Source: Perognathus longimembris pacificus
Lineage: Eukaryota > Chordata > Mammalia > Rodentia > Heteromyidae
Assembly (NCBI RefSeq): GCF_023159225.1
Contig: NC_063162.1
Coordinates: 101,386,094-101,450,093 of the forward strand
Direction of reading: 5' to 3'
DNA: 64,000 nt
The stretch's first letter is position 1. Every line of letters begins with the position of its first letter. Below are positions 48,101 to 58,479 of this stretch, piece by piece. The notes under the pieces were generated by a model. That model was given only the letters and a program-made list of their open reading frames with translations. It did not search any database and was not told the origin of the DNA. A program made the translations under genes and the position numbers.

Positions 48101-51100
48101 TTGTGTCTATGACAAAACCTGAGGTCAGGTGTGGAGGCATGTCAGTGCTCAAAGTTTTGGATATTGGAGCACATCAGATTTGGGGGTTTCAGATTAATGT
48201 CCAGGTCTCCCTGCCAGAGATTCTGATAAAATTGGTCTATCATGGGTCTAAGCAAGAGGATTAAAAAAACACTCCAAGTAATTCTGATGTTCAGTCAAGT
48301 GAGAAGCCTGGTATTAAGTATTAAGTATTTTTTTTTTCTTTTTTGTCAGTTGTAGGGCTTGGACTCTGAGGTATGGGGGTACCAAGTATTTTTTATCTAT
48401 GCCCAACTGTTGACTATAAAGCTGTTGCCAATCAATTGAGGCCACTAAGAGGATTGGTTTCTAGTGGTTTCTCAAACTCAAGCCTGCAGACTCACCTGGA
48501 GGGCTTCCTCGAGTGCAGACTTCTGGGCCCCATCTCTAATTTCCAATCCATAGGCTAGCCTAGACTCAGCAGTGTCACTCCAGAATGTGCATTGCTAACC
48601 ACTTCCCAGGATTACAGATGCCACTACCACAGGACTGTGTTTTGAGGACTGTTCATCATATTATAATACTGACTTCAGAGAACTACCTGAGAAACGGGCC
48701 TGTAGGTTTTGTGGAGCTTCTGTTTGTTTTGTGTTGATCCTGTGGCTTGAATTCAGAGCCTGGGCACTGTCCCTAAGGTTTATTTTTTTTTTGCTCAAGG
48801 TTAGCACTGTACCATTTGAGCCACAATTCCACTTTGGCTGGGTTTTTTTTTTTTTTTTTTTTGGTACTTAACTGGAAATAAGTATCATGGACTTTCCTGC
48901 CTGGGTTGGCTTGGAACCATGATCCTCAGATCTCAGCCTCCTGAGTAGCTAGGATTACAGGCGTGAGACAGCAGCACTCAGCCTAAGCATGTGGTTTTAA
49001 AGAGTGGATAAGGAACATTTTGGATATGGTGTCATCCCCAGGGCCAGCAAATCCCAAGCTCCTGGTTGGAGGAAAGGCTGTGAAAACTTGACTAAGTAAA
49101 GTCTTAGCTTAATAAATTCCCTGATGATTGATAATTCCAAATAAATCTACCTATTGGGATTAAACTTACTACCTGTGTATGGTCATAATGATGCTTACAA
49201 ATAAGATTCAGATCCAGTTAACATATACTCACCAAACCCCACAGAGCACCAGGAGAGGTAGCCGTGATTGTAGCTGCTCTGGGCGTATTGTACATTAAGG
49301 CCAGTTCACCAAAACTCCCACGATTATCGTAGTTACCAACACATCTTCCAACACCATCACATTTTACATAAATATCAAATGTTCCTCTGTTGGACATATG
49401 GAAATTAGAGGCAAAAGAAATTCAAGCAAAATATAATTACAATGGAGCATTATTTCAGAGAAGAGCCTATCTCTCCCCACTGCTGGCAAGGAATGAAGGG
49501 CTGGGGATGTGCAGACCTTGGAGATCACCAGTCCTGTGAAGGAAAAACCTGTCAAACACTAACTGTATTTATCTCAGACAATAAGAATACTGAGGGACTA
49601 AAAGCATTTTTACCATGTAATGTAGGTGCTGATGTTTCCAAAATGAACATGTTTTATTTTTGTGAAGAAATAAAATGGCTTAATAAAGCTATAACAACTT
49701 GGTTAGTCACTACTCTAGGTAACTCACTAGGGACATGGGCTGGACCTTACCCCAGCTGCTTGCATCTGTAAATAAAGTTCTATTGGAGTAGTAGATAAAG
49801 TTGATGCTTTATGCATTTTCTGTGGCTGGTGTTAGCTACAAGCCCAGTTGAGTAGCTGTTGCCACAAAGACCTATAGTCCCACAAGACATAAATATTTAC
49901 TCCTTAACCCTTTACTTTAGATCATCTGGCCCTGTCCTTTTTTATGTTTTCTGCACTTATATTTTAATTGGGGTTCTTCTAGGCAAAAATGACTCTGCAT
50001 GTCACCACAGTCTAGATTTCCTAGGCCCTATACTTGTATGACTGTTTACACAGAGTGCACCGGTCTGAGCACCTGTGTGAGCAGACAAGAATTGGTTGCT
50101 TTTATTCTGAGAGCTAAACCTACCAGACAAAAAGAAGAGGTTGTAGCAAAAAAGGAGTAGCTCTGAGGACTAGACAGGGATTAGGAATGGTAAAGAAACA
50201 CAGCAGAAGCCTGCAGACACAAGAGAGTCATAGATAAAGAGGAAACATATGCACTTTTAATATCATTCATGGATTGACTATTTGCAGGTTGCCACCTAGA
50301 CTTTGTCCAATGGATAATTATTTTTCAAGTACACATTAAATCCTTCCATTTTACATACTTACATTTTGCACTGAAATAGTTTTCTACATTTACCACTTTG
50401 AATAGAATAAAACAAGTCATTTTTGCTCACAAAAATATTATACAAAGTAATATTTTTAGCTGAAATATTTAGCTGAAACTTTGTCAGTTTAAAGTCTATT
50501 AGAATACTGTAGACTGCGTTTTATATAGATTTCTTCTTTGATCATGGAGGCCTTGGGCAGTGTATAACCATAGATGGAGCCTGACTGGATGCTAGGAGAC
50601 TTGGGCTAAGAGGGGAGCTCTACATTAGCCATCAGGGTGGCCTTAACTAGGCCCTGTCACTTCTGTGTGCCTGCATATTTCATGTATGGGTAGAGTCTAA
50701 CTGAAAGAGAATATACTATTTAACACGGATTTTTTTTGTTCCCTATTATTTTATTTTTTTAAATTTTAATTGTCAAACTGATGTACAGAGAGGTTACAGC
50801 TTCATACGTTAGGCACTGGATACATTTCTTGTACTGTTTGTTACCTCCTCCCTCGCTCTCCCCTCCCCCTCCCCCTTCCCTTTCCCCCCATGAATTGTTC
50901 AGTTGATTTACACCAAACAGTTTTGCAAGTATTGCTTTTGTAGTCATTTGTCTTATTACCGTGTGTCTCTTGATTTTGGTATTCCCTTTCAGTTTCCTAC
51001 TTCTAATACCAGTATACACGGTTTCCAATGTACTCAGATAAGATACAGAGATAGTGCAGGTACAACCACAGGAAGGGGATACAAGAGGATCATCAATAAT

Positions 51101-52161
51101 AGAAGCTACGGTTTCACATCGCATGTTGAAAGTAATTACAACAGTGATGTAACAGTCGTTTCCATAACATGGCGTTCATTACACTTAGCATCATCTTATG
51201 AACACAGATTTTTTTTTTAGTCAGAAATACCCACTTAAAAAGTGTACTACTGTATTTTATCTGGTGCCCATAATCCCCGACATTAAACACAAACATCATA
51301 GAGTGAAATTTTAGCTGTTGCATTGATGAAAGCTATTAATAACCCAAATCACAACTCTCAATTACATTACAAAGCCAAGAAATAAATCCTCAGCATATAG
51401 TACTCCCTGTTCTGTTGTAGAATTCATCCACTGATTAGAAAAGACACATTGTTCTTATGAATTAAAGTATAACTTGTTTCTGAAATTAGATTTTCAATGT
51501 AATTTGTGTGTCACTTTAATAAGATAATTTCTAGAATAATAAGGTAACTTCTAGAATTTACAAGACAAATTTAATAATACAATATAAATATAATAACAAC
51601 CAACAGCTCACACAGCTGACTACTGGATGAGGCCGAAGTGGGAGGGCTGACTGGCTTTTTCTTTGAGACCCTCTGAAATACATGAGCTTTTTTACACATG
51701 AGCTTTTAAACATATGAACTCATAGATTAAGTTCTACTGGGACACAATATCCTAGTGTCATATCTCACTTCGACTTTCAATTTCAAACAGAAGTTGGCAA
51801 ATGAGGATGCTCATCTTAATAAGTGGGATGAATAGACCCAGATCTCAGCTTTTTTTTTTCTTTTTAATAAACTATGCCTCATTGCAAGATCCAGCCTGGT
51901 CTTACTACCTGTATTCACAATAGGCTTATAGTGCCTGTTAGGTAGCATTAAGAGGAAGAGGCCACAGCAGAGATCAGATCGACAGTACTTATCACCACTA
52001 AGATCATACACAAAAGCTCCTGTAAAGCCAGTAGTGAGGTTAGACAAAACTTACCTATCAATTACGTAAAAGTTGTCCCCATCATCACCTTGGTCAATCA
52101 CATGCTCTCCTTCTTTGACCAATTTCTCAAACATGGCATCTAATACTTGAGACATCTGTTC
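36010..52161 (-). CDS. PRKAR2B: PRKAR2B, cAMP-dependent protein kinase type II-beta regulatory subunit (partial, last seven coding exons)
   Basis: RII-beta holds the PKA catalytic subunit inactive and releases it on binding two cAMP per subunit; it is anchored by AKAPs through its N-terminal dimerisation domain (known for the family). Seven minus-strand exons join without a phase error: 52161-52055, 49386-49233, 43989-43888, 41911-41837, 39144-39079, 38675-38537 and 36143-36010. They encode about residues 161-418 if the protein has the usual 418 residues: most of cAMP-binding domain A, all of domain B and the stop. Both phosphate-binding cassettes are complete ([15 protein letters not shown] and [15 protein letters not shown]), each with its Glu and Arg. 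The C-terminus DIVEPTA separates RII-beta from RII-alpha and RI. Exons 1-4 (docking domain and inhibitor site) were not found and should lie to the right. Confidence 0.97.
36144..36513 (-). other. PRKAR2B intron 10, left part, nothing recognised
   Basis: No repeat or gene seen. Confidence 0.5.
36514..36770 (+). mobile_element. Composite B1/ID-like SINE
   Basis: gccagtggctcacatctata, then gctgtggctcaagtagtaga. A C-run/A-run sits between its two parts (near 36,639-36,657). Confidence 0.85.
37175..37232. repeat. Alternating purine-pyrimidine tract, imperfect palindrome
   Basis: About 58 bases of mixed GC/AC/GT dinucleotides bounded by ctacat and atgtag. It could adopt Z-DNA or a cruciform. Confidence 0.8.
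37374..37572 (-). mobile_element. Composite SINE with T-run
   Basis: Minus copy with tcctgagtagctagattaca. Its middle holds a T-rich expansion (37,430-37,457). Confidence 0.75.
38537..38675 (-). CDS. PRKAR2B: PRKAR2B exon 10, phosphate-binding cassette B
   Basis: This 139-base exon encodes about residues 329-375. It begins [19 protein letters not shown] and carries the second cassette, [19 protein letters not shown], with its Glu and Arg. It ends GTVKCL plus one base. The acceptor is ATCAG|GGA and the donor TTAG|GTAGGG. Confidence 0.97.
38714..38738. repeat. (GT)n microsatellite
   Basis: About twelve GT units, 39 bases upstream (minus-strand sense) of PRKAR2B exon 10. Confidence 0.95.
38739..38964 (-). 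mobile_element. Composite B1/ID-like SINE, diverged
   Basis: tcctgagttgctaggattat, and ctggttaattacagataaga. Confidence 0.75.
39079..39144 (-). CDS. PRKAR2B: PRKAR2B exon 9
   Basis: This 66-base exon (22 codons) encodes about residues 307-328: [20 protein letters not shown] then RK. The acceptor is CTCATAG|GGA and the donor AAAG|GTAAGT. The third residue is Leu (codon TTG); from memory the human residue is Ser. Confidence 0.95.
39145..40286 (-). other. PRKAR2B intron 8, left part, nothing recognised
   Basis: AT-rich, with a short (CT)n run at about 40,160-40,179. Confidence 0.5.
40287..40508 (-). mobile_element. Composite B1/ID-like SINE
   Basis: ggggcttgaactcgtctgga, then cttctgagtagctaggatta. 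The young SINE at 40,524 lies right beside it. Confidence 0.8.
40524..40729 (-). mobile_element. Young dimeric ID-like SINE in PRKAR2B intron
   Basis: Full element flanked by the 13-base duplication CTATCAAGTTTTT (40,511-40,523 and 40,730-40,742). It lies in the intron between exons 9 and 8. Confidence 0.93.
41006..41095 (+). repeat. ID-like monomer, diverged
   Basis: gttaactgagtggtagcata, then aaggtcagtcccaatacc: a tRNA-derived unit. Confidence 0.55.
41096..43357 (-). other. PRKAR2B introns around exon 8, nothing further recognised
   Basis: Apart from exon 8 (41,837-41,911) I see no gene or repeat I can name. The 42,660-43,350 stretch is purine-rich and unassigned. Confidence 0.45.
41837..41911 (-). 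CDS. PRKAR2B: PRKAR2B exon 8
   Basis: This 75-base exon (25 codons) encodes about residues 282-306: [19 protein letters not shown] then EQIIAQ, the first strands of cAMP domain B. The acceptor is TTGTAG|GTT and the donor CAG|GTATTT. It is too short to show as an isolated open frame and was found by homology. Confidence 0.95.
43358..43575 (+). mobile_element. Composite B1/ID-like SINE
   Basis: gtaatcctagctactcaaaa, then ggtgtggctcaagttgtaca. Confidence 0.8.
43888..43989 (-). CDS. PRKAR2B: PRKAR2B exon 7
   Basis: This 102-base exon (34 codons, phase 0 both ends) encodes about residues 248-281: [18 protein letters not shown] followed by [16 protein letters not shown]. It is the helical link between cAMP domains A and B. 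The acceptor is TTTAG|GAC and the donor GAG|GTAAGT. Confidence 0.97.
43990..44811 (-). other. PRKAR2B intron 6, left part, nothing recognised
   Basis: AT-rich, no element seen. Confidence 0.5.
44812..45045 (+). mobile_element. Composite B1/ID-like SINE
   Basis: gtgattcatatctgtaaccc, then actgtggttcaagaggtaga, ending in an A-run. Confidence 0.82.
45255..45575 (+). mobile_element. Old MaLR-type solo LTR remnant
   Basis: Has gggccttcaggaggtgagga and ctacctccagaactgtgaga followed by a gttgaagccacc-like end, the order found in mammalian MaLR LTRs as I remember them. Diverged; ends uncertain. Confidence 0.6.
45576..47519 (-). other. PRKAR2B intron 6, nothing recognised
   Basis: Only low-complexity and short chance frames. 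A small repeat of ttaccccact units sits near 47,218-47,262. Confidence 0.45.
47526..48003 (+). mobile_element. Solo LTR of an endogenous retrovirus
   Basis: It begins TGTTGGG and ends CCCAACA, a perfect 7-base inverted terminal repeat. It is flanked by the 6-base duplication CTATTA (47,520-47,525 and 48,004-48,009). Inside are a TATA-like TATATC (near 47,767) and AATAAA (47,796-47,801), which set its direction as plus, followed by a GC-rich R/U5 part. A 6-base duplication is typical of class II (ERVK-like) integration. No internal retroviral genes flank it. Confidence 0.92.
48330..48380 (-). repeat. SINE fragment
   Basis: T-run followed by gtcagttgtagggcttggac, the 3' tip of an ID-like unit. 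Confidence 0.5.
48733..48985 (-). mobile_element. Composite B1/ID-like SINE with T-run expansion
   Basis: ggcttgaattcagagcctgg, then cctgagtagctaggattaca. A 21-base T-run lies in the middle (near 48,842). Confidence 0.8.
49233..49386 (-). CDS. PRKAR2B: PRKAR2B exon 6, phosphate-binding cassette A
   Basis: This 154-base exon encodes about residues 196-247. It holds the first cAMP-binding cassette, [20 protein letters not shown], where the Glu contacts ribose and the Arg contacts the cyclic phosphate. It ends SPGALWGL. The acceptor is CAACAG|AGG and the donor TTTG|GTGAGT. Confidence 0.97.
49387..50569 (-). other. PRKAR2B intron 5, nothing recognised
   Basis: Unassigned intron sequence. The 109-codon plus frame at 49,442-49,771 shows no known family. 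Confidence 0.5.
50570..50710 (+). repeat. Probable MIR element
   Basis: ctgactggatgctaggagac, then cctgtcacttctgtgtgcct, in MIR order. Confidence 0.5.
50735..51220 (-). mobile_element. L1 3' UTR fragment
   Basis: On the minus strand it shows a G-rich polypurine tract (complement of 50,852-50,888) and ends in an A-rich tail at the left. Part of it matches the fragment at 541-657. Confidence 0.75.
51221..52054 (-). other. PRKAR2B intron 5, right part, nothing recognised
   Basis: AT-rich; no supportable element. Confidence 0.5.
52055..52161 (-). CDS. PRKAR2B: PRKAR2B exon (5 in the usual numbering), start of cAMP domain A
   Basis: This 107-base exon encodes about residues 161-196, with [15 protein letters not shown], then [18 protein letters not shown]. 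The acceptor is AAAATAG|GAA and the donor ATAG|GTAAGT. It begins in phase 0 and ends in phase 2. Confidence 0.96.
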
Positions 52162-52689
52162 CTATTTTTTGAAAAGAGAAGATATAATCTTAATGTGTAC
52201 TTAAAACATATTTTCTTAAGTAACCATAATAGCCTTTATGGTTCTGTAAAAGATCACAAGGAAATGAAATATAATTGCCATTAGGTCTTGTTGTATGCAC
52301 AGTGTGGTCTTCCTCACCACTGACAAATGTGATGATTATATATTTATTCTCATATTCAGTATCTGAATAAAAATAATTATAATTACTCTATTTCAGAACG
52401 TTTTCAACTATCACCATTTTAAAATGAAAAATTAACCACCAAACCACCACATAATTTATGAAATATAATCTTAGCAACTAAAAACAACAAGGCTGGGAAA
52501 GAACGATTTCAAATTTCTTTGTATGATGTCCATTTTTAAAACTCCCTATTCATTATCCCTAGAAATTTTGTGGATATTTTCTAAATACCTGGTGAGTTTA
52601 AATCTGGAGTCCAGTATTATGTTTTTGGAGGGGGATCAACACTCAAAACAAAATAGAAAAAAATAGGAAAATAACAAAAGCCATGAATA
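52162..52689 (-). other. PRKAR2B intron 4, beginning, nothing recognised
   Basis: AT-rich; exon 4 is not here. Confidence 0.5.
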
Positions 52690-53380
52690 AACAAAACCAA
52701 ACCATGAAATAAACCAGATTTAAAAAGCAAAATCATATGTTTTCATTCACATGTGGAAGCTAAATCTAAAAGACATACATATTCATGGACATATGTGTAT
52801 AATACATATATACATAGAACATAACTCTTAACTCTGGGATGGTTTAGAGGGATGAGGGGAAGGAGGGATGAAACAGATTAATGGAGGGTGAAATTTTTTG
52901 AAAAACAGTGCAACTATGTATGAAGATGGCAGAAGAAATCTCAATGAAAGTTGTTGATTAGTAGGGGCTTGGGGATAGGCAAAGTGACAGTGAATAAAGA
53001 GGTTATTCTGAAAAAAAGTCAAATACGGTGAAATTTCTTACACATTAAAGCAAATATGCATAACAAGAAAGTAAAACGGTCTCTGTTGTGGTAAGGAGGG
53101 GTACTAGCAGAAGTGGGGAGGGTTAAACAATTAAGGTGAATGAAGATGACTGTGGGCCAAATATTTTTGTGCATGTATGAACAATACAGTCTGTTGAAAT
53201 TGTTTTAAGAAGATAGGAATTGGATGAGGGAGAGTGACCGAAAGGGTGAAGTTAATCGGGAGACATTGAGTACACATGTGGAAATATCACAAGGAACTCC
53301 TTATACAACTAATATATTCTAAGGAGGGAGGGATAGAGGGAATAAGGGAAAGAGGAAGGGAAGGAGGAAACCAAACAAAA
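52690..53380 (+). mobile_element. L1 3' end, old copy
   Basis: tcattcacatgtggaagcta is typical of mammalian L1 just past ORF2. A polypurine stretch (atgaggggaaggagggatga) and a 3' UTR-like end (catgtggaaatatcacaagg) follow. Confidence 0.7.
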
Positions 53381-53815
53381 AATGACTGTGGCAAACATTC
53401 TGTGACATTAAGGTTCTCTCCAAAAAGCAACCATTTACTTCTCAGGGCAGATCTGTCAGAAACAACTGTAGTCCAACAACTGTTTAAATGATATAAAAAT
53501 TATTATGCTTAAGTGTGGGTGACAATGCTTAAGGATAAACTTCAGCTCATGGTAATAAACCCTGAGATGAAAGAAATTTTTCATCTGACCAAAACAGGCA
53601 CAATTGTGACCTCTGAAAACACTCCACAGATGAGGTGAAGAAACAGCATCATACAACAGTAATTCTACCACCTGTAAGCCCTGAGCTCTCTGTGGTTATA
53701 AAATCACTGCCCAGGCCAAAAATCAATGACCATACACAAAATTGGGAACGAGTAACAGATTAGGGGCCGAGAGTGTAGAGTAGAAAACACAGTTTTGAAG
53801 TAATATTTGAGGTCA
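53381..53815 (-). other. PRKAR2B intron 4, nothing recognised
   Basis: No element seen. Confidence 0.45.
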
Positions 53816-53827
53816 AGAGAGTGAGAT

Positions 53828-54024
53828 GGGGCTGGGGATATGGCCTAGTGGCAAGAGAGCTTGCCTCGTATACATGAGGCCCTGGTTCGATTCCCCAGCA
53901 CCACATATACAGAAAATGGCCAGAAGTGGCACTGTGGCTCAAGTGGCAGAGTGCTAGCCTTGAGCAAAAGGAAGCCAGGGGCAGTACTCAGGCCCTGAGT
54001 CCAAGGCCCAGGACTGGCAAAAAA
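53828..54024 (+). mobile_element. Young dimeric ID-like SINE
   Basis: Full element flanked by the perfect 12-base duplication AGAGAGTGAGAT (53,816-53,827 and 54,025-54,036). Confidence 0.94.
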
Positions 54025-54036
54025 AGAGAGTGAGAT

Positions 54037-54709
54037 AGCATGTGATTCTTTTCCTTTTGAGTCTCCATTTTAGTACAAGAGGGTGAAGATAGGAACCCAC
54101 ACAGCGTGTGGGAGGAGGCAGGTGCTGTGAGTTCCAGAGCAAAGGTGAGGTCAAGGAGGGCAGGGGTTCAGGGGCTGCACTTTGGAGAAGCCAACATGCC
54201 ATGCATAGCAGCAGAAAAGCTCCAGACTAAAAAGAACACGCTATTCCTCAGGAGGGGACTGAACCCGAAAACAAGTGAAGTGATTTATGTTCACACAGGG
54301 ATGGCTTGATGGCTCCCTTCAAAAATCCCTCTACCCTAAACACAACATTTAGTGTCCAAGTGTTTACACAACTCTTCAGCAGCAAGAGGTCAAAGAGAAA
54401 GGAAACAAATTAGAGAATGAGAAGAGACTCAGTGAGCACTGGTGCCTGACAGTACTCTTCACTTGGTGGAAGTGAGGCTTCCCAGGGTAACAGCGGCTCC
54501 CAGCCAGCTCCAAGCCAGCAGTACACCAGCAGGCAGGCTGTTCTCCTAAAGAGCTCCAAATCAGCCCTCTGTTGCCCCTCCGGTAGCCTACAAGACTAAG
54601 ATAAACAGCCAAACACCATAAGAGATGGAGATGTCAGGAACAGAAAATGAGCTTCTAGAAATTTCTACTAGTGCACCTGGAGATATGCAAGATGAAACTA
54701 TACTCATCT
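54037..54709 (-). other. PRKAR2B intron 4, nothing recognised
   Basis: Unassigned intron sequence. Confidence 0.45.
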
Positions 54710-54768
54710 CTCTCTCTTTCTCTCTCTCTCTCTCTGTCTCTCTCTCTCACACACACACACACACACGC
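54710..54768. repeat. (TC)n(AC)n microsatellite
   Basis: Compound tract: about 18 TC units with interruptions, then about 10 CA units. Confidence 0.93.
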
Positions 54769-54910
54769 TTTAGAAAAAGAAAATGAGAGAAAAATGGGTA
54801 GCTTGGAAATTTAGCATGACTTCCAAAATTTTCCCTGTATTTCATTTGATTTCTTTATGGGACTGAGTTTTGAACAAATGTTTCTCTTGAAAAATTTTAC
54901 TTAAAATAGT

Positions 54911-54936
54911 TTGTTGTTGTTGTTGTTGTTGTTTTT
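54911..54936. repeat. (TTG)n microsatellite
   Basis: Seven to eight TTG units. Confidence 0.9.
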
Positions 54937-54939
54937 TCC

Positions 54940-55170
54940 TGAGCACTGGATTACACACCTGTAATCCTAACTACTCAGGAACTTGAGATCTGATGATCAC
55001 CGTTCAAAGCCAGACCAGGCAGTAAAGTCTGCTAGCCTCTTATCTCCAATTGACCACCAAAGAAGCCAGAAGTGGAGCTGTTGCTACACTGCTATCCTTA
55101 TGCAAAAATGCTCAAGGATAGAGCCCAGGTCCTGAGTTTCAAGACCCAGGACTGTACTTGCCCCTCTCCC
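54940..55170 (+). mobile_element. Composite B1/ID-like SINE
   Basis: cctgtaatcctaactactca, then agaagtggagctgttgctac. Confidence 0.78.
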
Positions 55171-55194
55171 CCAAAATTACTTAGGAATAGTTTT

Positions 55195-55384
55195 AGGGGT
55201 TAGTATGTGGCTTAGTGGTAGAGTTTGTCTAGCATGCATGAATTCGATTCCTCAGTACCAAATAAAGTAAAAGCCAGAAGCGGTGCTACAGCTTAAGTGG
55301 AAGAGTCTTAACCTTGAGCAAAAACAAGCTCAGGGACAGTGCTCAGGCCCTGAGTTCAAGTCCCAGGACTAGCAACAAAACGAA
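55195..55384 (+). mobile_element. Dimeric ID-like SINE, older
   Basis: gaattcgattcctcagtacc, then gcggtgctacagcttaagtg, ending caacaaaacg. Confidence 0.8.
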
Positions 55385-55819
55385 AGTGTAGTTTTATACG
55401 CACACAGGGCACTAGCAACATCCCCATCAGAGAGGTGCACAGTTATACGGATGGCATCCTCACCACTCAAACCCACATTGGCAGTCGAGTTTTCTCTTGG
55501 TGTTATACACTGTAGGATTGACAAGTGAAAGTGGAATATATCCACCTTTACTGGCCTTTATAAAACACAAGAAGGCAAAATAAAAACAAAACCACAAAGA
55601 AAGTGAATAGGGAGATGAACAGACAGGCGTTCTAGAAACTGTAATAATGGGAAAAAACTCCAAAGGAAAGAAATGAAGAGAGGTGGCAGAGATGGAAGAG
55701 AGATAGAACAGTATTCAGATAAAAATGGTACACTAAAGTGCCCTTCACAATTGATGACCAAACACCCCATACTAATAGAACTAGTTTTAGAACACCAAAG
55801 ACAAAAAAAAGATTTACAA
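55385..55819 (-). other. PRKAR2B intron 4, nothing recognised
   Basis: Purine-rich; no element identified. Confidence 0.45.
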
Positions 55820-56345
55820 AGCTTCAGAAGTGTCTTGAAAATCTGAAAAGATGTTCAACTTCTCCGAAATGAAAAAAAAGGCAGAATAAGATTGAAAATG
55901 ACAAACCACTCTTCACTTGTCAGATTAAAAGATACAAATGTCAGAACAGCACACTATGAGGAAGATCACACAAGCTTCTGATAAGGTAAAATGGAGCCAA
56001 CTACAGCAAGCAACCAGAAAATGATTAGTAAGATTTCAAATGTGCATACCCCATCCCCGCTACTCCTTTTCTAGGGAGTTTTTCTACAGAGAGATGTGAA
56101 AGGACACATGCACCCGTATACTTCACTATATCATCCTAACTACAAAAGATTGGAGATAAAACTAATGTTTTTCTCCTGGGCAATGGATAAATAGATTGTG
56201 GTATATCCATATTCTAAGGAACTAGGCAGCTGTGAAAAAGCGCTGGGACTCTCACTTGTGAACATTTCAAGGAAATTCCTGGCAGCAAATTCTGCCAACA
56301 GTGAGACCATGGAGTTGATGCTGCCTGGAGATTTTAACACAATGC
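55820..56345 (+). mobile_element. Ancient L1 fragment (ORF2 3' part)
   Basis: gaaaagatgttcaacttctc and gggcaatggataaatagatt, then gtggtatatccatattctaa, match the ORF2 C-terminal region of old mammalian L1. Heavily mutated. Confidence 0.65.
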
Positions 56346-56374
56346 AAAGAAAGACCTGGTGAGATCAGTGTTTG

Positions 56375-56830
56375 GATTTTAGGCATAATTCTAATAGGAG
56401 GTATAAGCTATCTCATGGTTATTGTAATTAGCATTTCCCCGAAGATACATGAGGTGAGGCATCTTTTTATCTGTTTAGCTTTCTCATCCTCAATGAAGTG
56501 TGGGGTCAAGGCCTTTGGTCCATGTTTTTAACCAGATTGTTTTCTTACTGTTCTTAGAGTTTTTTGGATGTGTCATTTCCAAGTGCTTTCTCCCTGTCTG
56601 ATTGCTTCTTTATTCTGCTGATGGTGTCTTTGCAGCACAACTTTTGTGGGGTTTTTGAGCCAATGTCTCACATAAGAACTACAGCCCTGATCTTTTTTCA
56701 AAATTTCTTTTTGTTTTTCAATATTGTTTTGGTTATTTTGAGGCTCTCCATTATATACACAATTTTAACACAGTATATACTGCAAAACATTAATCATTTC
56801 ATGGTTTAGCTCAAAAAATACATTAAAGCT
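56375..56830 (-). mobile_element. Ancient L1 fragment, inverted relative to its neighbour
   Basis: tgtaattagcatttccccga, then gatggtgtctttgcagcaca, are the complement of the same L1 ORF2 3' part. Confidence 0.65.
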
Positions 56831-58479
56831 ATCACTCTAAACCTCTAAGATACTAATAAAAATTTTCAGAGAGACTATGAAACCTCTATTTACACAGCTA
56901 TATGTCAGTAGAGAATTCATATTTGTTTACTCATTTCCTAGCCCTGGAAAATACATATGATAGCCTTAACATAACTCGGCCATTAGATTCTGGGTTGCTG
57001 GGATACAGAGATAAAGGGTGGATTTCCTTTATTTTTTTGTGCATTCTGAATTTTAGTAAATTTTGTGTATATTAAAATTTCTTGATTAAAAAAACAACCT
57101 CTTTGAAAAGAGAATATAATTTTGCATCTTCATATGGACTAGGTAAACCTTAGGAAAACAGTCTCTAGGTTTGCAGGAAGTGGTTCCTGTCCCCTCAGTG
57201 GGTTGCTGGGTAAGCTCTGGCACCTGTTTGTGGGCCAGCAGCCAGCGCTGAGGATGAAGCAGTGTGCCAATAAAACAGAGCTGTCCTGATGTGGTGCTAA
57301 TTGGTCTCATGGGGACCCTTTTACCCAAAAGAGTTCATCAGCTGAGGCAGCATATGGTCACCTGTCAAAATTCTGAAGGTTGATTAAATGGTTTATTAAT
57401 ACTTTATTTGGCTTGCTATGTTGATTTCAACTTTTTTTAGGCAGGTAGAGGAAGAGTACCTGCTTGACTGATTTATTCTGACTATATATGTTAAACTAGA
57501 GAAAAATAGAGGTGAGATAAATTACTATAGCAAATTTTTGGTTAAATTAGAATTAGGGACATTTTATAATAGCTATATAATGCACAACTTTTAAATGGTA
57601 AGACTAAAGAATTTATACATATGTGAAAAATCTGGAACTTCTCTATGTGACAGATTATCTGCTCTAGTCAATCAAAACGTAATTTCCTCATAATTATGCA
57701 CAGAGTAAAGAGAATCTAGGAAATATTTAATATGCAGAGGTTTAGCATGATGACTGACAACTACTGTAGGAAATCCACATCTAATTTTCCTACAGAATGC
57801 AAATGCAAGACTGAGTTCAGTAAAAGGCCCTGTGACTCACATTTACTCTGCACTAATGAGAGAGCCTATCATATAGCATAGGAAAATTATTTCATTTAGC
57901 CTCAAATTAGAAATATTTCAGAAGCAAAATGGCCTACTGAGTTAAGCATTAAAATATTCATGAAAAGAGTATCTTCAAAGAGATTAATAATTATAAATGC
58001 TGTGGTTCAACATATAAACATACAGTCCTTTTGCAAAAAAAATGTTTGAGACCCAGGAAGTGCAGCATTTTCAAGCTCAACAATGACTTCAGGAAAATCC
58101 AATGATTGAGTAAATATAAAGCTAAAGTCATTCTTGCTAATTAGCACTTATTTTTTCTCATGTGTCTTTCAAGTTTTGCTATTTCCCAGGAATGCTATTA
58201 AGTCCTGGCAGTCATCTTAGCCTATCCGCCAGGCCCCAACTAAAGGAATCACCAAATTGTTAATCCTGTTTATTTAGTGACACCATTCCTTTCAGTCTTC
58301 CCCTTTTTACCCTTCCCTACTTCAAGCCTATTTCTTTATGCTGGATCATAGCATAGTTTCCTTACTATGCTCCATTCCTATGTGCTGGTACATGTCCTCC
58401 ATTGCTCTCCCCTCTTTAACTCTACCTTCTATGATGCCACCCACAGGAATATAAGATGAATATGAGGTTATATTCTGTG
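56831..58479 (-). other. PRKAR2B intron 4, mostly unassigned
   Basis: No gene or clear repeat. A minus-strand frame (57,328-57,086) lies in a slightly GC-richer patch. Confidence 0.4.

Noticed and set aside
49442..49771. 109-codon plus frame in PRKAR2B intron 5
   Set aside because: No known family, no splice or promoter context; length is within chance.
57086..57328. 80-codon minus frame with a stretch (CFIGTLLHPQRWLLAH) faintly like a serine-protease segment
   Set aside because: No catalytic His/Asp/Ser context, no splice structure and no further homology nearby. The resemblance is too short to call a pseudogene.
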